Of a DNA stretch of 64,000 bases, positions 16,126 to 23,982 are shown piece by piece. The stretch's first letter is position 1. The number at the start of each line of letters is the position of its first letter. Source of the DNA: G963665495 sp963677785 (GTDB lineage Bacteria; Desulfobacterota; Desulfovibrionia; Desulfovibrionales; Desulfovibrionaceae); the NCBI GenBank assembly GCA_963677785.2, contig CAXXDH010000003.1, positions 2,604,001-2,668,000 of the forward strand, written 5' to 3'. Under the pieces are notes generated by a model, which was given only the letters and a program-made list of their open reading frames with translations, made no database searches and was not told the origin of the DNA. Both the position numbers and the translations under genes were made by a program.

Positions 16126-17757
16126 TTATCCAGCCGTTTCGTTCGGTGCCGCTTTCGGAATGGCGACGATGAAGGTGGCGCCGCCCATTTCGCTTTCTTC
16201 CACTGTGACGCTGCCGCCCAGTTCGTCGAGCCGTTTACGGACGAGGAACAGGCCGATGCCCCGGTGGGATTTGCCTTTGGTGGTCACTCCGACTTCGAAG
16301 ATTTCCTGGATGCGTTCGGGGTCGAGGCCTGTGCCGCTGTCTTCCACTTCGAACAACAGCTCGTTGCCCAGGTCCGTGAACGCCAGCAGCACGTGCTTGG
16401 CGTTGTACGGGTTGGTCATGGCCGCTTCAAAGGCGTTTTCCAGAAGATTTCCCAGGATCGTAACAATTTTTTCCTGCGAAATCCATACTGGAACATCGCG
16501 CATGCTGCTTTCCCGGTCGATTTCGAAGTACACTTTCAGTTCTTTGGCGCGGCTGTATTTGCCCAGAATGATGGCGGCGATGACCGGATGGGGCACTGCA
16601 TGGTTCAGAAAGTGGATAAGCTCCTGGTAGCCGCTGGATTCGGCGGCTACCAGTTCCAGGGCCTCCTGACAGGCTCCGATCTGGATCAGGCCCGCTATAG
16701 TGTGCAGTTTGTTGGAGTACTCGTGGCTCTGCACGCGCAGCAGTTCGACGTATTCCTGGATCCGGGCCAGCTTGCGGGCTATGCGGTCCATTTCATCCTT
16801 GGGCCGGAAGCTGGCCACCACGCCCCGGATTTTGTCTTCAAAAAACAGGGGCATGGTGTTCACGACCATCTGGCTGCCGCGCACCTGCTTTTCCATGTCC
16901 CGCTCGGAGCGCCCGGTCTGAAGCGTATAGTTAAGTTCCAGACCGGGCAGAGCTTCTTCTGCCGGCTGTTCCATGAGTTCGTCGGGGGCGGCGTCCACGT
17001 AGCTCAGGGCAGCCTTGTTGGCCAGGCAGACATTGCCCATGTGGTCCACGGCCACCACGCCTTCGCGGATGGCCTCCAGAACGGCCCCGCGTTCGAGATA
17101 GAGCCGGGTGATTTGCGCGGGCTCCAGCCCCAGGGTGGATTTTTTCAGGTGCCGGGCCAGAAAAATGGCGAACAGCAGCCCCAGGCAGAACATGGCGAAG
17201 GTGTAGACTAATGGTTTTATCAAATGGCTCTGAATGATCTGGCGGACGTCTTCCTTCATGTAGCCAACGCTGACAAAGCCGATGACCGTGTCGTCGACGT
17301 CGAAAATGGGCGCAAAGCCGCGGATGGAGGGGCCCAGGGTGCCCACTGCCTCGGAAACATAGGCTCTGCCACCGTGGATGGCCGGTCCGGAGTCTCCGCC
17401 CACAAAGTGCTTGCCGATCCGGTCCGGCTTGGGGTGCGAATAGCGGATGGTGTTGGCGTCTGCCACCACAATGTATTCGGCGCCGGTGATGATGCGAAAG
17501 CTTTCGGCAAGGGGCTGGATCATGCCCGTGGGATCCTTTGCCAGCAGCGCGTCCCGTATAGCGGGAATCTGGGCGATGATCAGCGACATGTTCAGGGCCC
17601 GCTCGCCGATCTGTTCCTTGAGAATGTCGGAAGTGAGGTTGGAGGCCATATGCCAGCTCACGGCGGTCTGGATGACCAGCAGCGCCATGACGATGGCGAT
17701 GAGGTGGGCCTGGAGCGTTTTGGGTTCGAATCGTTTGAGCGCGCGAAAGAGTTTCAT
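16126..17757 (-). CDS. CitA/DcuS-type sensor histidine kinase
   Basis: A 543-aa membrane kinase. A transmembrane helix at residues 19-37 is followed by a periplasmic single-Cache/PDC domain with the CitA hallmarks GAEYIVVADANTIRYSHP, PDRIGKHFVGGD and RGFAPIFD. A second helix lies near 180-200, then a cytoplasmic PAS domain (about 220-330), a dimerisation segment with His345 in RVQSHEYSNKLHTIAG and a HATPase domain (NLLENAFEAA, DSGTGLD, RGIGLFLV). Kinases of this group bind citrate, malate, fumarate or similar acids in the periplasm. It pairs with the response regulator directly downstream and probably controls the TRAP importer. Confidence 0.92.
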   Translation of the reverse strand: MKLFRALKRFEPKTLQAHLIAIVMALLVIQTAVSWHMASNLTSDILKEQIGERALNMSLIIAQIPAIRDALLAKDPTGMIQPLAESFRIITGAEYIVVADANTIRYSHPKPDRIGKHFVGGDSGPAIHGGRAYVSEAVGTLGPSIRGFAPIFDVDDTVIGFVSVGYMKEDVRQIIQSHLIKPLVYTFAMFCLGLLFAIFLARHLKKSTLGLEPAQITRLYLERGAVLEAIREGVVAVDHMGNVCLANKAALSYVDAAPDELMEQPAEEALPGLELNYTLQTGRSERDMEKQVRGSQMVVNTMPLFFEDKIRGVVASFRPKDEMDRIARKLARIQEYVELLRVQSHEYSNKLHTIAGLIQIGACQEALELVAAESSGYQELIHFLNHAVPHPVIAAIILGKYSRAKELKVYFEIDRESSMRDVPVWISQEKIVTILGNLLENAFEAAMTNPYNAKHVLLAFTDLGNELLFEVEDSGTGLDPERIQEIFEVGVTTKGKSHRGIGLFLVRKRLDELGGSVTVEESEMGGATFIVAIPKAAPNETAG

Positions 17758-17823
17758 GGCACCATCCCGTCGGCGCAGGTCCGGAGGGGGCCGGAAGCGT
17801 GCGCAAAAAGTTGCCGGGCGGCG

Positions 17824-18183
17824 CTACTCCTGAATCCATTGCAGCGCGAGGTCCTTTTCTTCAAATGAAAAAGTGCGGACCTCGATGCCGGGAAAGAATC
17901 TGCCGACCTCCGCCAGCATGGCCACCCAGGTTTTATCCGTAACAACGGCTTTTTTGGCAAAGCGACGGAGATTGGGCAAGCCGAATTTGATGTCCTCGAA
18001 CAGCGCCTCCAGGGAAATGCCCCCCCAGTCGATCAGTTCGACGTAGACGCCCAGGCGGCGGTCCGTCGCCTCCATGGCCCGGCTGGTGGGTTCAATGACC
18101 CGTTCGATGTCTTCCTTGTTGATTTTTCCGGTGATCTTGATGCCAATGACATGTTCGGCCGGGATGTTCAGGATTTCAATCAT
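17824..18183 (-). CDS. SpoIIAA-like STAS-fold protein
   Basis: A 119-aa protein of the SpoIIAA-like group (a STAS-related fold): MIEILNIPAEHVIGIKITGK, LGVYVELIDWGGISLEALF, VVTDKTWVAMLAEVGRFFPG and the ending TFSFEEKDLALQWIQE. These proteins are short alpha/beta domains, sometimes lipid- or anti-sigma-associated. This one lacks an obvious phosphorylatable Ser in the classical STAS position, so an anti-anti-sigma role should not be assumed. A good AAAGGAGAAC ribosome binding site precedes the ATG. It sits 66 bases upstream of the CitA-type kinase on the same strand and could share its transcript. Confidence 0.8.
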   Translation of the reverse strand: MIEILNIPAEHVIGIKITGKINKEDIERVIEPTSRAMEATDRRLGVYVELIDWGGISLEALFEDIKFGLPNLRRFAKKAVVTDKTWVAMLAEVGRFFPGIEVRTFSFEEKDLALQWIQE

Positions 18184-18484
18184 GCGCGTTCTCCTTTTGG
18201 GTGCAGTATAGCATAAAAAGGACGCGGAGAAATATAAAACACGACCAGAAGGAAAACGCGCATGGCCGGCAAAACAACGCCGGGAGGCAACTACGGAGTT
18301 GTTTTGCAGCCATGTCGCAGGGAGGGAGACCGGCGCGACTTATTGCGTACGCCGCGCCGTCCGAAGGGGCATCACGTCTCCGGACAGCAATGCTGCGGCC
18401 ACGTACGGTCGCTGAACGGCCCCGGAATCCTCAAAGATCTGAACAGCGGCTGAGGGGTGCGGCAGGCCTCAGACGCTACGGGCC
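18184..18484. other. Intergenic stretch with one unrecognised small frame
   Basis: About 300 bases between the SpoIIAA-like gene and the activase gene stop. A plus-strand frame at 18262-18453 (63 aa, starting MAGKTTPGGNYGVVLQ, then QQCCGHVRSLNGPGILKDLN) has a weak AGAAGGAAAA ribosome binding site and a fairly gene-like composition. I do not recognise it and do not call it a gene with confidence. Confidence 0.3.
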
Positions 18485-19447
18485 TTATCCGCCGACGCTG
18501 ACGCCTTCGACGTGTTGTTTGGCGATTTCAGCACAGCCCTTCACGTGTTCGCGTGTTGGCGGCATGACGCCGTTCATGGGGTACTGCCGGTCGAGCTGTC
18601 CCCACTTGGGTTCGCCCAGGCGGTGGTAGGGCAGAATGTCGAGTCCGTCGGCCGTTGGCAGGGTGGCGACGAATTTTGCCGTGGCTTCCATGTTTTCCGC
18701 GCTGTCGTTGCAGCCCGGAATCAGGGGCAAACGTACGCGCAGCGGCATGCCCGCCTGGCTGAGCCTGGCAATGTTGTCCAGGATTCGCTCATTGGAAACG
18801 CCGGTCAGCTCGCGGTGGCGCTCCGGATCCATGTGCTTGATGTCGCAGAGCACCAGGTCCAGATGATCCAGCAGGTCCGCGTAGGATTCCCATGGCGCAT
18901 GTCCGCAGGTTTCAATGGCTGTATGAAATCCGCGGGCCTTGCTCTGGCGCAGGCACTCCAGCAGAAAATCGTTTTGCATGGTGGGCTCGCCCCCGGAAAA
19001 GGTCACGCCGCCGCCGGATATCTGGTAGAACTGGCGGTCGCGTTCCACCTCGGCCATGACTTCTTCCGGAGTCATGTAGCGGCCGACGATGGTCATGGCG
19101 CCGGCGTAGCAGATGGACACGCATTCGCCGCAGAAATCGCAGCGTTCGCGCTCCAGGACCACTTCCCGTGCTTCGTTGAGTTTGATGACCTGGTGGGGAC
19201 AGATGGTCATGCATTTGGTGCAGGAGATGCAGAAATGCGGCACCCGCATCAGCTCCGGTTTGGGGCTCATGGATTCGGGGTTCTGGCACCACTTGCAGCG
19301 AAGGGGGCAGCCTTTGAGAAATATGAGTGTGCGAATGCCGCCGCCGTCATGCACGGCAAAACGCTGGATATCGAACACGAGGCCGGTGGGGCCGGGACGG
19401 TCACGGTCGGATAACTTGAAGGAGTGCTGTCGTTGCTTCCAATTCAT
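18485..19447 (-). CDS. Glycyl-radical enzyme activating enzyme
   Basis: A 320-aa radical SAM activase that installs the glycyl radical on its partner. The radical cluster motif is KGCPLRCKWC (CX3CX2C). Two inserted ferredoxin-type [4Fe-4S] motifs, CISCTKCMTICP and CDFCGECVSIC (residues about 72-115), define the subgroup that serves dehydratases and decarboxylases rather than pyruvate formate-lyase. GGGVTFSGGEP (SAM binding) and DLVLCDIKHMDP follow. It begins 64 bases after the stop of the glycyl-radical enzyme gene on the same strand, the standard arrangement, so the pair is one functional unit. The start has AAAGGTG upstream. Confidence 0.95.
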   Translation of the reverse strand: MNWKQRQHSFKLSDRDRPGPTGLVFDIQRFAVHDGGGIRTLIFLKGCPLRCKWCQNPESMSPKPELMRVPHFCISCTKCMTICPHQVIKLNEAREVVLERERCDFCGECVSICYAGAMTIVGRYMTPEEVMAEVERDRQFYQISGGGVTFSGGEPTMQNDFLLECLRQSKARGFHTAIETCGHAPWESYADLLDHLDLVLCDIKHMDPERHRELTGVSNERILDNIARLSQAGMPLRVRLPLIPGCNDSAENMEATAKFVATLPTADGLDILPYHRLGEPKWGQLDRQYPMNGVMPPTREHVKGCAEIAKQHVEGVSVGG

Positions 19448-19511
19448 GATGCACCTTTGCCGGGGGGGCGCGTACGCGCCCCCCCGGTGTGGTTTGTTGG
19501 TTCGGGTGATG

Positions 19512-21965
19512 TTAGAAGTTTTGTTCCGTACGGGCGATGATGTCGTCCTGCAGGGTCTTGTCCAGAGCCGTGAAAAAGGCGCTGTATCCTGCCACGCGAA
19601 CCACCAGGCTCTTGTAGTTGTCCGGATTGGCCTGAGCGTCTTCCAGGGTTTCGCGGCTGACGACGTTGTACTGTACGTGGAATCCGCCGTTTCTGAAGTA
19701 GGTCTCGGTCACGGAGATCAGGTTGTCCAGGCCATGATCGCCGGCAAGGGCGGTGGGATGGAACTTCTGGTTCAGCAGCGTGCCGTTGGATGCGATGTGG
19801 TGGTCCAGTTTGGCGACGGACAGCACCGAAGCGGTCGGACCGCTGGTGTCGTAGCCGGAAATGGGCGAGACGCCGTCGGCAACAGGAGTCCAGGCATGGC
19901 GTCCGTCCGGAGTGGCTGCAACCACCCAGCCCAGAGGTACGTTGGCCGAAGCCGGGTACAGGCCGGGCTGGAACTGGCCGCCGCGCGGGTTGGTGTAGCG
20001 GTTGACTTCGTCGCAATAGATCAGCGCGGCTTCCTTGGCGATATCGTCGGCGTATTCGTCGTCGTTGCCGTACTTGGGAGCGCGGTTGACGAGCATCTGG
20101 CGCAGGGATTCCTTGCCTTCAAAGTCCGTATCCAGGGCTTCGCGCAGTTCTTCCAGGGTAACGGCCTTGTCGTCGAAGACCAGTTTTTTGATGGCGGCCA
20201 GGGAGTCGCCGGCGTTGGCCACGCCCACGCCCTGCGGGCCGGTGAAGTTGTAGTGCGCGCCGCCTTCCTGCAGTGATTTGCCTTCGGCGATGCAATCATC
20301 CACCAGGCTGGAGAGGAAGGGCAGAGGGCAACGGTCGGCATGTGCCATATCCACGGCGTTGTCGGCGGAAGCCATCAGTTTTACGAAGTATTCCATCTGG
20401 GCCTTGTAGGAGGCCATGACGTCGTCAAAGGACTTGAAGGTATCCAGGCTGCCGGATTTGGGGCCGATCTGCTTGCCGGTCCGTTTGTCCACGCCGTTGT
20501 TCAGGGCCAGTTCGATCACTTTGCCCATGTTGAAGAACGCGGCGTCGTGCCAGCCTTCGGTTTTGCCGCCCACCTGGGGCTCAACACAACCGATGATGCC
20601 GTAGTCGCGGGCGTCCTCGCGGGACAGGCCACGGGCGAGCAGGGCGGGGATGATTACGCGGTCGTTGTAGTAGGCTGGGTAGCCCATGCCTTCGCGGCTG
20701 ACTTCGGCAGCTTTCTGGTACAGCGGGTACGGGGTGCCTTCATGGACGCGGATGGACAGGGAAGGCGCGTACAAGCGGGTGTTCGCGGCGGCCTGCAGGC
20801 ACATGAAGGAGAGGTCGTTGGTGGCGTCGGATCCGTCGCGTTTCTGGCCGCCCACGATGATGTTCATGAACATGGGGTAGCCGGCGAAGACCTGGGTGGA
20901 GTTCCAGTCGCGGACCTTGTTGATCTCGTTGAACTTGAGCCAGACCAGGTCGAGCATTTCCTGGGCTTTTTCCGGCAGCAGGCGGCCTTTGTCGTTCAGG
21001 TAGTAGGGCGCCATGTACTGGTCGAAGCGCATGGGCGAGATGGAGTGGCCGTTGGATTCGATCTGGATGCAAAGATGAATGAACCAGAAGGACTGCAGGG
21101 CTTCCTGGAAGGTTTCCGCAGGCTGGGCGGGCACCTTGCGGCAAATGCGGGCGATTTCTTTCAGCTCGTCGGCTCTGACGGGGTCGGAGCATTCGCCGGC
21201 CATCTTTTCGGCCAGGTCCGCGAAACGGTTGGCAAAAGCGATGATGGCCTTGTTGGAGATGATCACGCCGTCCAGGAAGTGGATTTTCTTAAGCTCCGCG
21301 GCATCGGCCACGTCAAGCTTGGTCTTGGCTTCTTCGGCCTGGGCGATGACCGCGTCCAGCCCCTGGCTAAGTACTTTGGCGTAGTCCACGGAAATGTGGC
21401 CGACGCCGTTGTAGAAGTAGTTGCCCACGGTGTAGATGCCGTCGTTGTGCGCTTCGAGAGCTTCGGGCGGCATCAGGGCGGAGGCGTAGGCATTGGTGGT
21501 TTTGCCATCCCAATAGGTGAAGGCCTTGCGCAGCTGGTCCTTGGCGTCTTCGGAAATCAGGAAAACGTCGGCGCTGCGTTTCGCCAAGCTGTCCAGTTCG
21601 TTTTCAACCCAATCACAGGAGAATTCGGGGAAGATGGGGGCGCTTCTGGGCAAGCTGGCCTGATTGCCCACGATGAGTTCGCCGTCCTGTATGAAGATGG
21701 ACATGTTCGTCAGGATTTTTTCCAGGGCTTTGGCCCGGCGCAGAACCATGGGCAGGGCCTCGGTTTCCTTGTAGGATTCCGTGATCAGGACCGCGCGTTC
21801 CGGACAAATCGCGGGAGTGGTCTCAACGAAGCGTTGCAAAGCCGCTTTGACTCTGTTCGTGGGGCCGCACAAATCAGGCATGGCAACCGTGTGCTTCTTG
21901 TTGAACTGAGGCGTCAGCACAGCTGCGCTCTGTTTTTCAGTGGTTTCGGTTTGTTGTTGAGACAT
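19512..21965 (-). CDS. Glycyl-radical enzyme, glycerol/1,2-diol dehydratase-like
   Basis: An 817-aa GRE. The thiyl-radical loop is IIGCVEPQVGG (Cys460, Glu462) and the radical glycine is in RVAGYSAFF (Gly793). Against my memory of Clostridium butyricum glycerol dehydratase, the diol-contact positions match: His190 (YNGVGHISVDY), His307-Ser308 (IESNGHSIS), Asp474 (TEGWHDAAFFN) and Tyr670 (FQPGLYPAS). The ends IASNGTLLNQKFHPTAL and DIIARTEQNF also match. Isethionate sulfite-lyase, as I recall it, has an Arg where Tyr670 sits. Removal of water from a vicinal diol to give an aldehyde is therefore the best guess. Dihydroxypropanesulfonate dehydratase is an alternative. No aldehyde/alcohol dehydrogenase or microcompartment shell gene is in the window. 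Ribosome binding site GGAGGAAAGC. Confidence 0.85.
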   Translation of the reverse strand: MSQQQTETTEKQSAAVLTPQFNKKHTVAMPDLCGPTNRVKAALQRFVETTPAICPERAVLITESYKETEALPMVLRRAKALEKILTNMSIFIQDGELIVGNQASLPRSAPIFPEFSCDWVENELDSLAKRSADVFLISEDAKDQLRKAFTYWDGKTTNAYASALMPPEALEAHNDGIYTVGNYFYNGVGHISVDYAKVLSQGLDAVIAQAEEAKTKLDVADAAELKKIHFLDGVIISNKAIIAFANRFADLAEKMAGECSDPVRADELKEIARICRKVPAQPAETFQEALQSFWFIHLCIQIESNGHSISPMRFDQYMAPYYLNDKGRLLPEKAQEMLDLVWLKFNEINKVRDWNSTQVFAGYPMFMNIIVGGQKRDGSDATNDLSFMCLQAAANTRLYAPSLSIRVHEGTPYPLYQKAAEVSREGMGYPAYYNDRVIIPALLARGLSREDARDYGIIGCVEPQVGGKTEGWHDAAFFNMGKVIELALNNGVDKRTGKQIGPKSGSLDTFKSFDDVMASYKAQMEYFVKLMASADNAVDMAHADRCPLPFLSSLVDDCIAEGKSLQEGGAHYNFTGPQGVGVANAGDSLAAIKKLVFDDKAVTLEELREALDTDFEGKESLRQMLVNRAPKYGNDDEYADDIAKEAALIYCDEVNRYTNPRGGQFQPGLYPASANVPLGWVVAATPDGRHAWTPVADGVSPISGYDTSGPTASVLSVAKLDHHIASNGTLLNQKFHPTALAGDHGLDNLISVTETYFRNGGFHVQYNVVSRETLEDAQANPDNYKSLVVRVAGYSAFFTALDKTLQDDIIARTEQNF

Positions 21966-21997
21966 GCTTTCCTCCGGTAATAATTGGTTGTTTGACC

Positions 21998-22119
21998 AGG
22001 GCGTGTTTTCAAGTTTTTTCCCGCTACGCCTGGCCCGAATTTCACCATTTTCATTTCAGCTTTGCCTGGTGAATTTCTTGCGCAAGCTCGCGATGAAATT
22101 AATTGAGAAAACACGCCCT
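21998..22119. mobile_element. MITE-like 122-bp element with 13-bp inverted ends
   Basis: AGGGCGTGTTTTC (21998-22010) and GAAAACACGCCCT (22107-22119) are perfect inverted repeats bounding 96 bases without coding capacity. A further internal pairing (TTCACCA with TGGTGAA) would fold the whole piece back on itself. GGGCGTGTT-type termini are common in IS5/IS4-like elements. No target duplication is visible (flanks GACC and AACT), so it may be old, or simply a large regulatory hairpin. It lies in the leader of the GRE gene. Confidence 0.5.
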
Positions 22120-22146
22120 AACTCTTGCGAACGCTCTGAGGTGTTT

Positions 22147-22184
22147 TAACAAAAGCCGGCAGGCTAAAAAGCCTCCAAACCGGC
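22147..22184 (-). terminator. Terminator-like hairpin at the end of the HbpS-like gene
   Basis: GCCGG/CCGGC outer and AGGCT/AGCCT inner arms (22155-22184) overlap the stop codon of the HbpS-like gene and are followed on the minus strand by TTTTGTT. It would reduce, not necessarily abolish, read-through into the GRE gene. Confidence 0.5.
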
Positions 22185-22562
22185 AGTAACGCATTGCGTA
22201 TCTTCCGCCACACTACCGCCGCTGACGCCGATGCCGCCGATGACCTTGCCGTCTTCCACAATGGGAAGGCCGCCTCCGAAGGTCACGATACGGCCGTTGC
22301 TCGCATCTGCGAGTCCGTAGAGCTCGGCGCCAGGCTGCGAGAGTTTGCCGATGGTGGCGGTATCAGCGCGGACAGCCACGGCCGAATAGGCCTTGTTTTG
22401 CGCCACGGCGATACTAACCAGCAGGGAATCGTCCTGGCGGTCCAGGGCGATGAGGTTCCCCCCGTTGTCGACCACTGCGATAACCATGGGCACTTTGATT
22501 TCCACGGCCTTGGCTTTGGCCGCTTCGATCATGCGCCTTGCGGATTCGAGGTTGAGAGGCAT
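22164..22562 (-). CDS. HbpS/GlcG-like (PduO C-terminal-type) protein
   Basis: A 132-aa single-domain protein of the HbpS/GlcG family (DUF336), also found as the C-terminal domain of PduO. Visible marks are MVIAVVDNGGNLIALDRQD, SIAVAQNKAYSAVAV and FGGGLPIVEDGKVIGGIGVS. Family members bind haem or corrinoid-related cofactors, or take part in glycolate/diol catabolism operons; the exact chemistry is generally unknown. The start at 22562 follows AAGGAGCACACCT; the extension to 22604 is not supported. It lies between the membrane protein gene and the GRE gene, so it is probably an accessory of the GRE pathway. Confidence 0.85.
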   Translation of the reverse strand: MPLNLESARRMIEAAKAKAVEIKVPMVIAVVDNGGNLIALDRQDDSLLVSIAVAQNKAYSAVAVRADTATIGKLSQPGAELYGLADASNGRIVTFGGGLPIVEDGKVIGGIGVSGGSVAEDTQCVTAGLEAF

Positions 22563-22591
22563 AGGTGTGCTCCTTGTTTGTTTGACAACTG

Positions 22592-23539
22592 TCAATGTAA
22601 ACAATTGAGAATAAAGGTGCCCAATGCGATACAGCAGGCAGGCGGATCAATATGGTTGCTGCCGTGGTACCAGAAAACCCTGGCCATGAATTCCTGCAGC
22701 AGGGTGGCCAGAAGGGCGACGACAACTACCACTCCAAAGGATCCGAAGTACAGATAAGCCATGGCGGACAATATGGCCTGCGCGTGCCATACGGGGACCT
22801 GCTGGATCGCGCCCGTGCCGAGTTGCAACGCGATCAGCGAGACGGCGCCCACTGCCCAGCCAAGAATCAGAGGAACGACAAAGGCTGTTCCTGCAGGGAT
22901 AACGCCTTTGTCCACCAGGGGCTGCATGGCGCCTTGGGCGCCGATGGCCAGGGCGGTGGAAAACAATCCCGCACCCAGCCCGAAAAGAAGCATTTTGGGG
23001 AGCGGATGCGTCCAGGGAAGCCAGGCAAGGTCGAGGTTGCCTTTCAGAAAGCCTTTTTCCTTGATGGAGGCCGCGTTGCCCCAGGGCATTTCCTTCATGA
23101 AGATCAATCGGCAAAGGATAGCTGTTGTGGCGACACTCAATGCTATGATGTCGAAGTCTTGCACGAAAGGAACTTTGCCGAAGGCCTGGACTATCAGATG
23201 GCCGATGACCGCGAAAATGCCGCCCACGAGCAGAACGTCCCAGCTCTGGGGCATCAACGGGGAGAGGATGTCCTTTCCCCCGCCGGGCATGCTTTTTTTG
23301 ATCGCCGCGGCATAGGTGGCTCCGGCCACGCCCGCGGCGAATCCTCCCACATGCGGACCGAAAATCGGCCCGAGCCCGACCTGCAGGAGTAGAAAGTCCG
23401 ATCCGCCCTGTAAAAGCACCAGGCAGCCGGACAAGACAATGATTCCGCAAAGTACGAAAGAAAACAGACCTCCCAAAGCTGCGCCGACTATGCCACCGCC
23501 GAAACAGAGAATGAGTGTGCCGACACCAAATGGCTCCAT
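22592..23539 (-). CDS. Unrecognised multi-span membrane protein, possible permease
   Basis: A 315-aa protein with about nine hydrophobic helices and Gly-rich segments (TLILCFGGGIVGAALGG, VGLGPIFGPHVGGFAAGVAG, LGWAVGAVSLIALQLGTG). I cannot assign it to a transporter family. The start at 23539 follows AGGAGGGCGT. Loops contain KKSMPGGGKDILSP and KEMPWGN. It is the first gene after a sigma-54-like promoter and is followed 29 bases later by the HbpS-like gene and then the GRE and activase genes. Uptake of the GRE substrate or export of its product is the natural hypothesis, but the sequence does not show which. Confidence 0.7.
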   Translation of the reverse strand: MEPFGVGTLILCFGGGIVGAALGGLFSFVLCGIIVLSGCLVLLQGGSDFLLLQVGLGPIFGPHVGGFAAGVAGATYAAAIKKSMPGGGKDILSPLMPQSWDVLLVGGIFAVIGHLIVQAFGKVPFVQDFDIIALSVATTAILCRLIFMKEMPWGNAASIKEKGFLKGNLDLAWLPWTHPLPKMLLFGLGAGLFSTALAIGAQGAMQPLVDKGVIPAGTAFVVPLILGWAVGAVSLIALQLGTGAIQQVPVWHAQAILSAMAYLYFGSFGVVVVVALLATLLQEFMARVFWYHGSNHIDPPACCIALGTFILNCLH

Positions 23540-23624
23540 ACGCCCTCCTTGTAAGATTGTTGCACTTGCCATGACCCGGCGACGCCCAATTCGCCAGACC
23601 TGCATCAGTCTTTCCCCCTCTCTT

Positions 23625-23641
23625 AAACAAGGAGCGTTCCA
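23625..23641 (-). promoter_or_regulatory. Sigma-54-like promoter for the GRE operon
   Basis: On the minus strand TGGAACG-CTCC-TTGTTT matches the TGGCACG-N4-TTGC consensus except for A at one -24 position and GT instead of GC at -12. It lies 86 bases before the membrane protein start and beside a gene pair that includes a sigma-54 activator, which supports it. Confidence 0.5.
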
Positions 23642-23698
23642 GAATGTAAAAAAGCTTGATGTTATAGTGTGTTGTCGATTTTTTCAGAAAAGTTGCAG

Positions 23699-23801
23699 CT
23701 TGTTGACGAAACAAGGGCGCAATCCAGGTTGACGCAGGTTGCGGGGTGTGGGGAAGGGCGGGAAAAAACATCAGTCAAATTGGCCGGTTTCAACGTCAAC
23801 C
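23699..23801. promoter_or_regulatory. Cluster of TTGACG half-sites, candidate enhancer
   Basis: TTGACG occurs at 23703-23708 (inside the inverted repeat CTTGTT-N5-AACAAG, 23699-23715) and at 23729-23734, and inverted at 23794-23799. The last two form a longer repeat GGTTGACG/CGTCAACC. The sites lie 60-170 bases upstream of the sigma-54-like promoter at 23625-23641, the usual distance for enhancer-binding activators. Confidence 0.45.
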
Positions 23802-23860
23802 AAGGTTGTCGCACTGGTTTACAGGCCAGTGGACAAGGGGGTTCAGGCGCTGGTCGCGGT

Positions 23861-23889
23861 TTGAAAGTTTTTGATGATTCCATTATCTT
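23861..23889 (+). promoter_or_regulatory. Sigma-70 promoter of the PocR kinase operon
   Basis: TTGAAA, 17-base spacer, TATCTT. The -10 ends about 95 bases before the kinase start and points away from the GRE operon. Confidence 0.6.
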
Positions 23890-23982
23890 AGAGGGACCAC
23901 ACGGCGATTGGACCTGCCGCATCCTGCCGGGCCGACGCAAACAGCCGCGTTCTCATCAGCGCCCTTTGGGCGGAGATTCATC

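Noticed and set aside
17705..17725. GGTTCGAATC, a tRNA T-arm-like string
   Set aside because: It lies inside the CitA-type kinase coding sequence and no other tRNA arm is nearby.
19512..21965. Isethionate sulfite-lyase (IslA) or choline TMA-lyase (CutC) as identity of the GRE
   Set aside because: The diol-contact residues of glycerol dehydratase (His190, His307-Ser308, Asp474, Tyr670 here) are kept, and Tyr occupies the position where, from memory, IslA has an Arg for sulfonate. The nearby TRAP operon alone is not enough to argue for a sulfonate. Not fully excluded.
20340..21980. 546-codon plus-strand frame opposite the glycyl-radical enzyme
   Set aside because: Val/Gly/Asp/His-rich translation typical of an antisense shadow; the minus strand has all catalytic GRE motifs.
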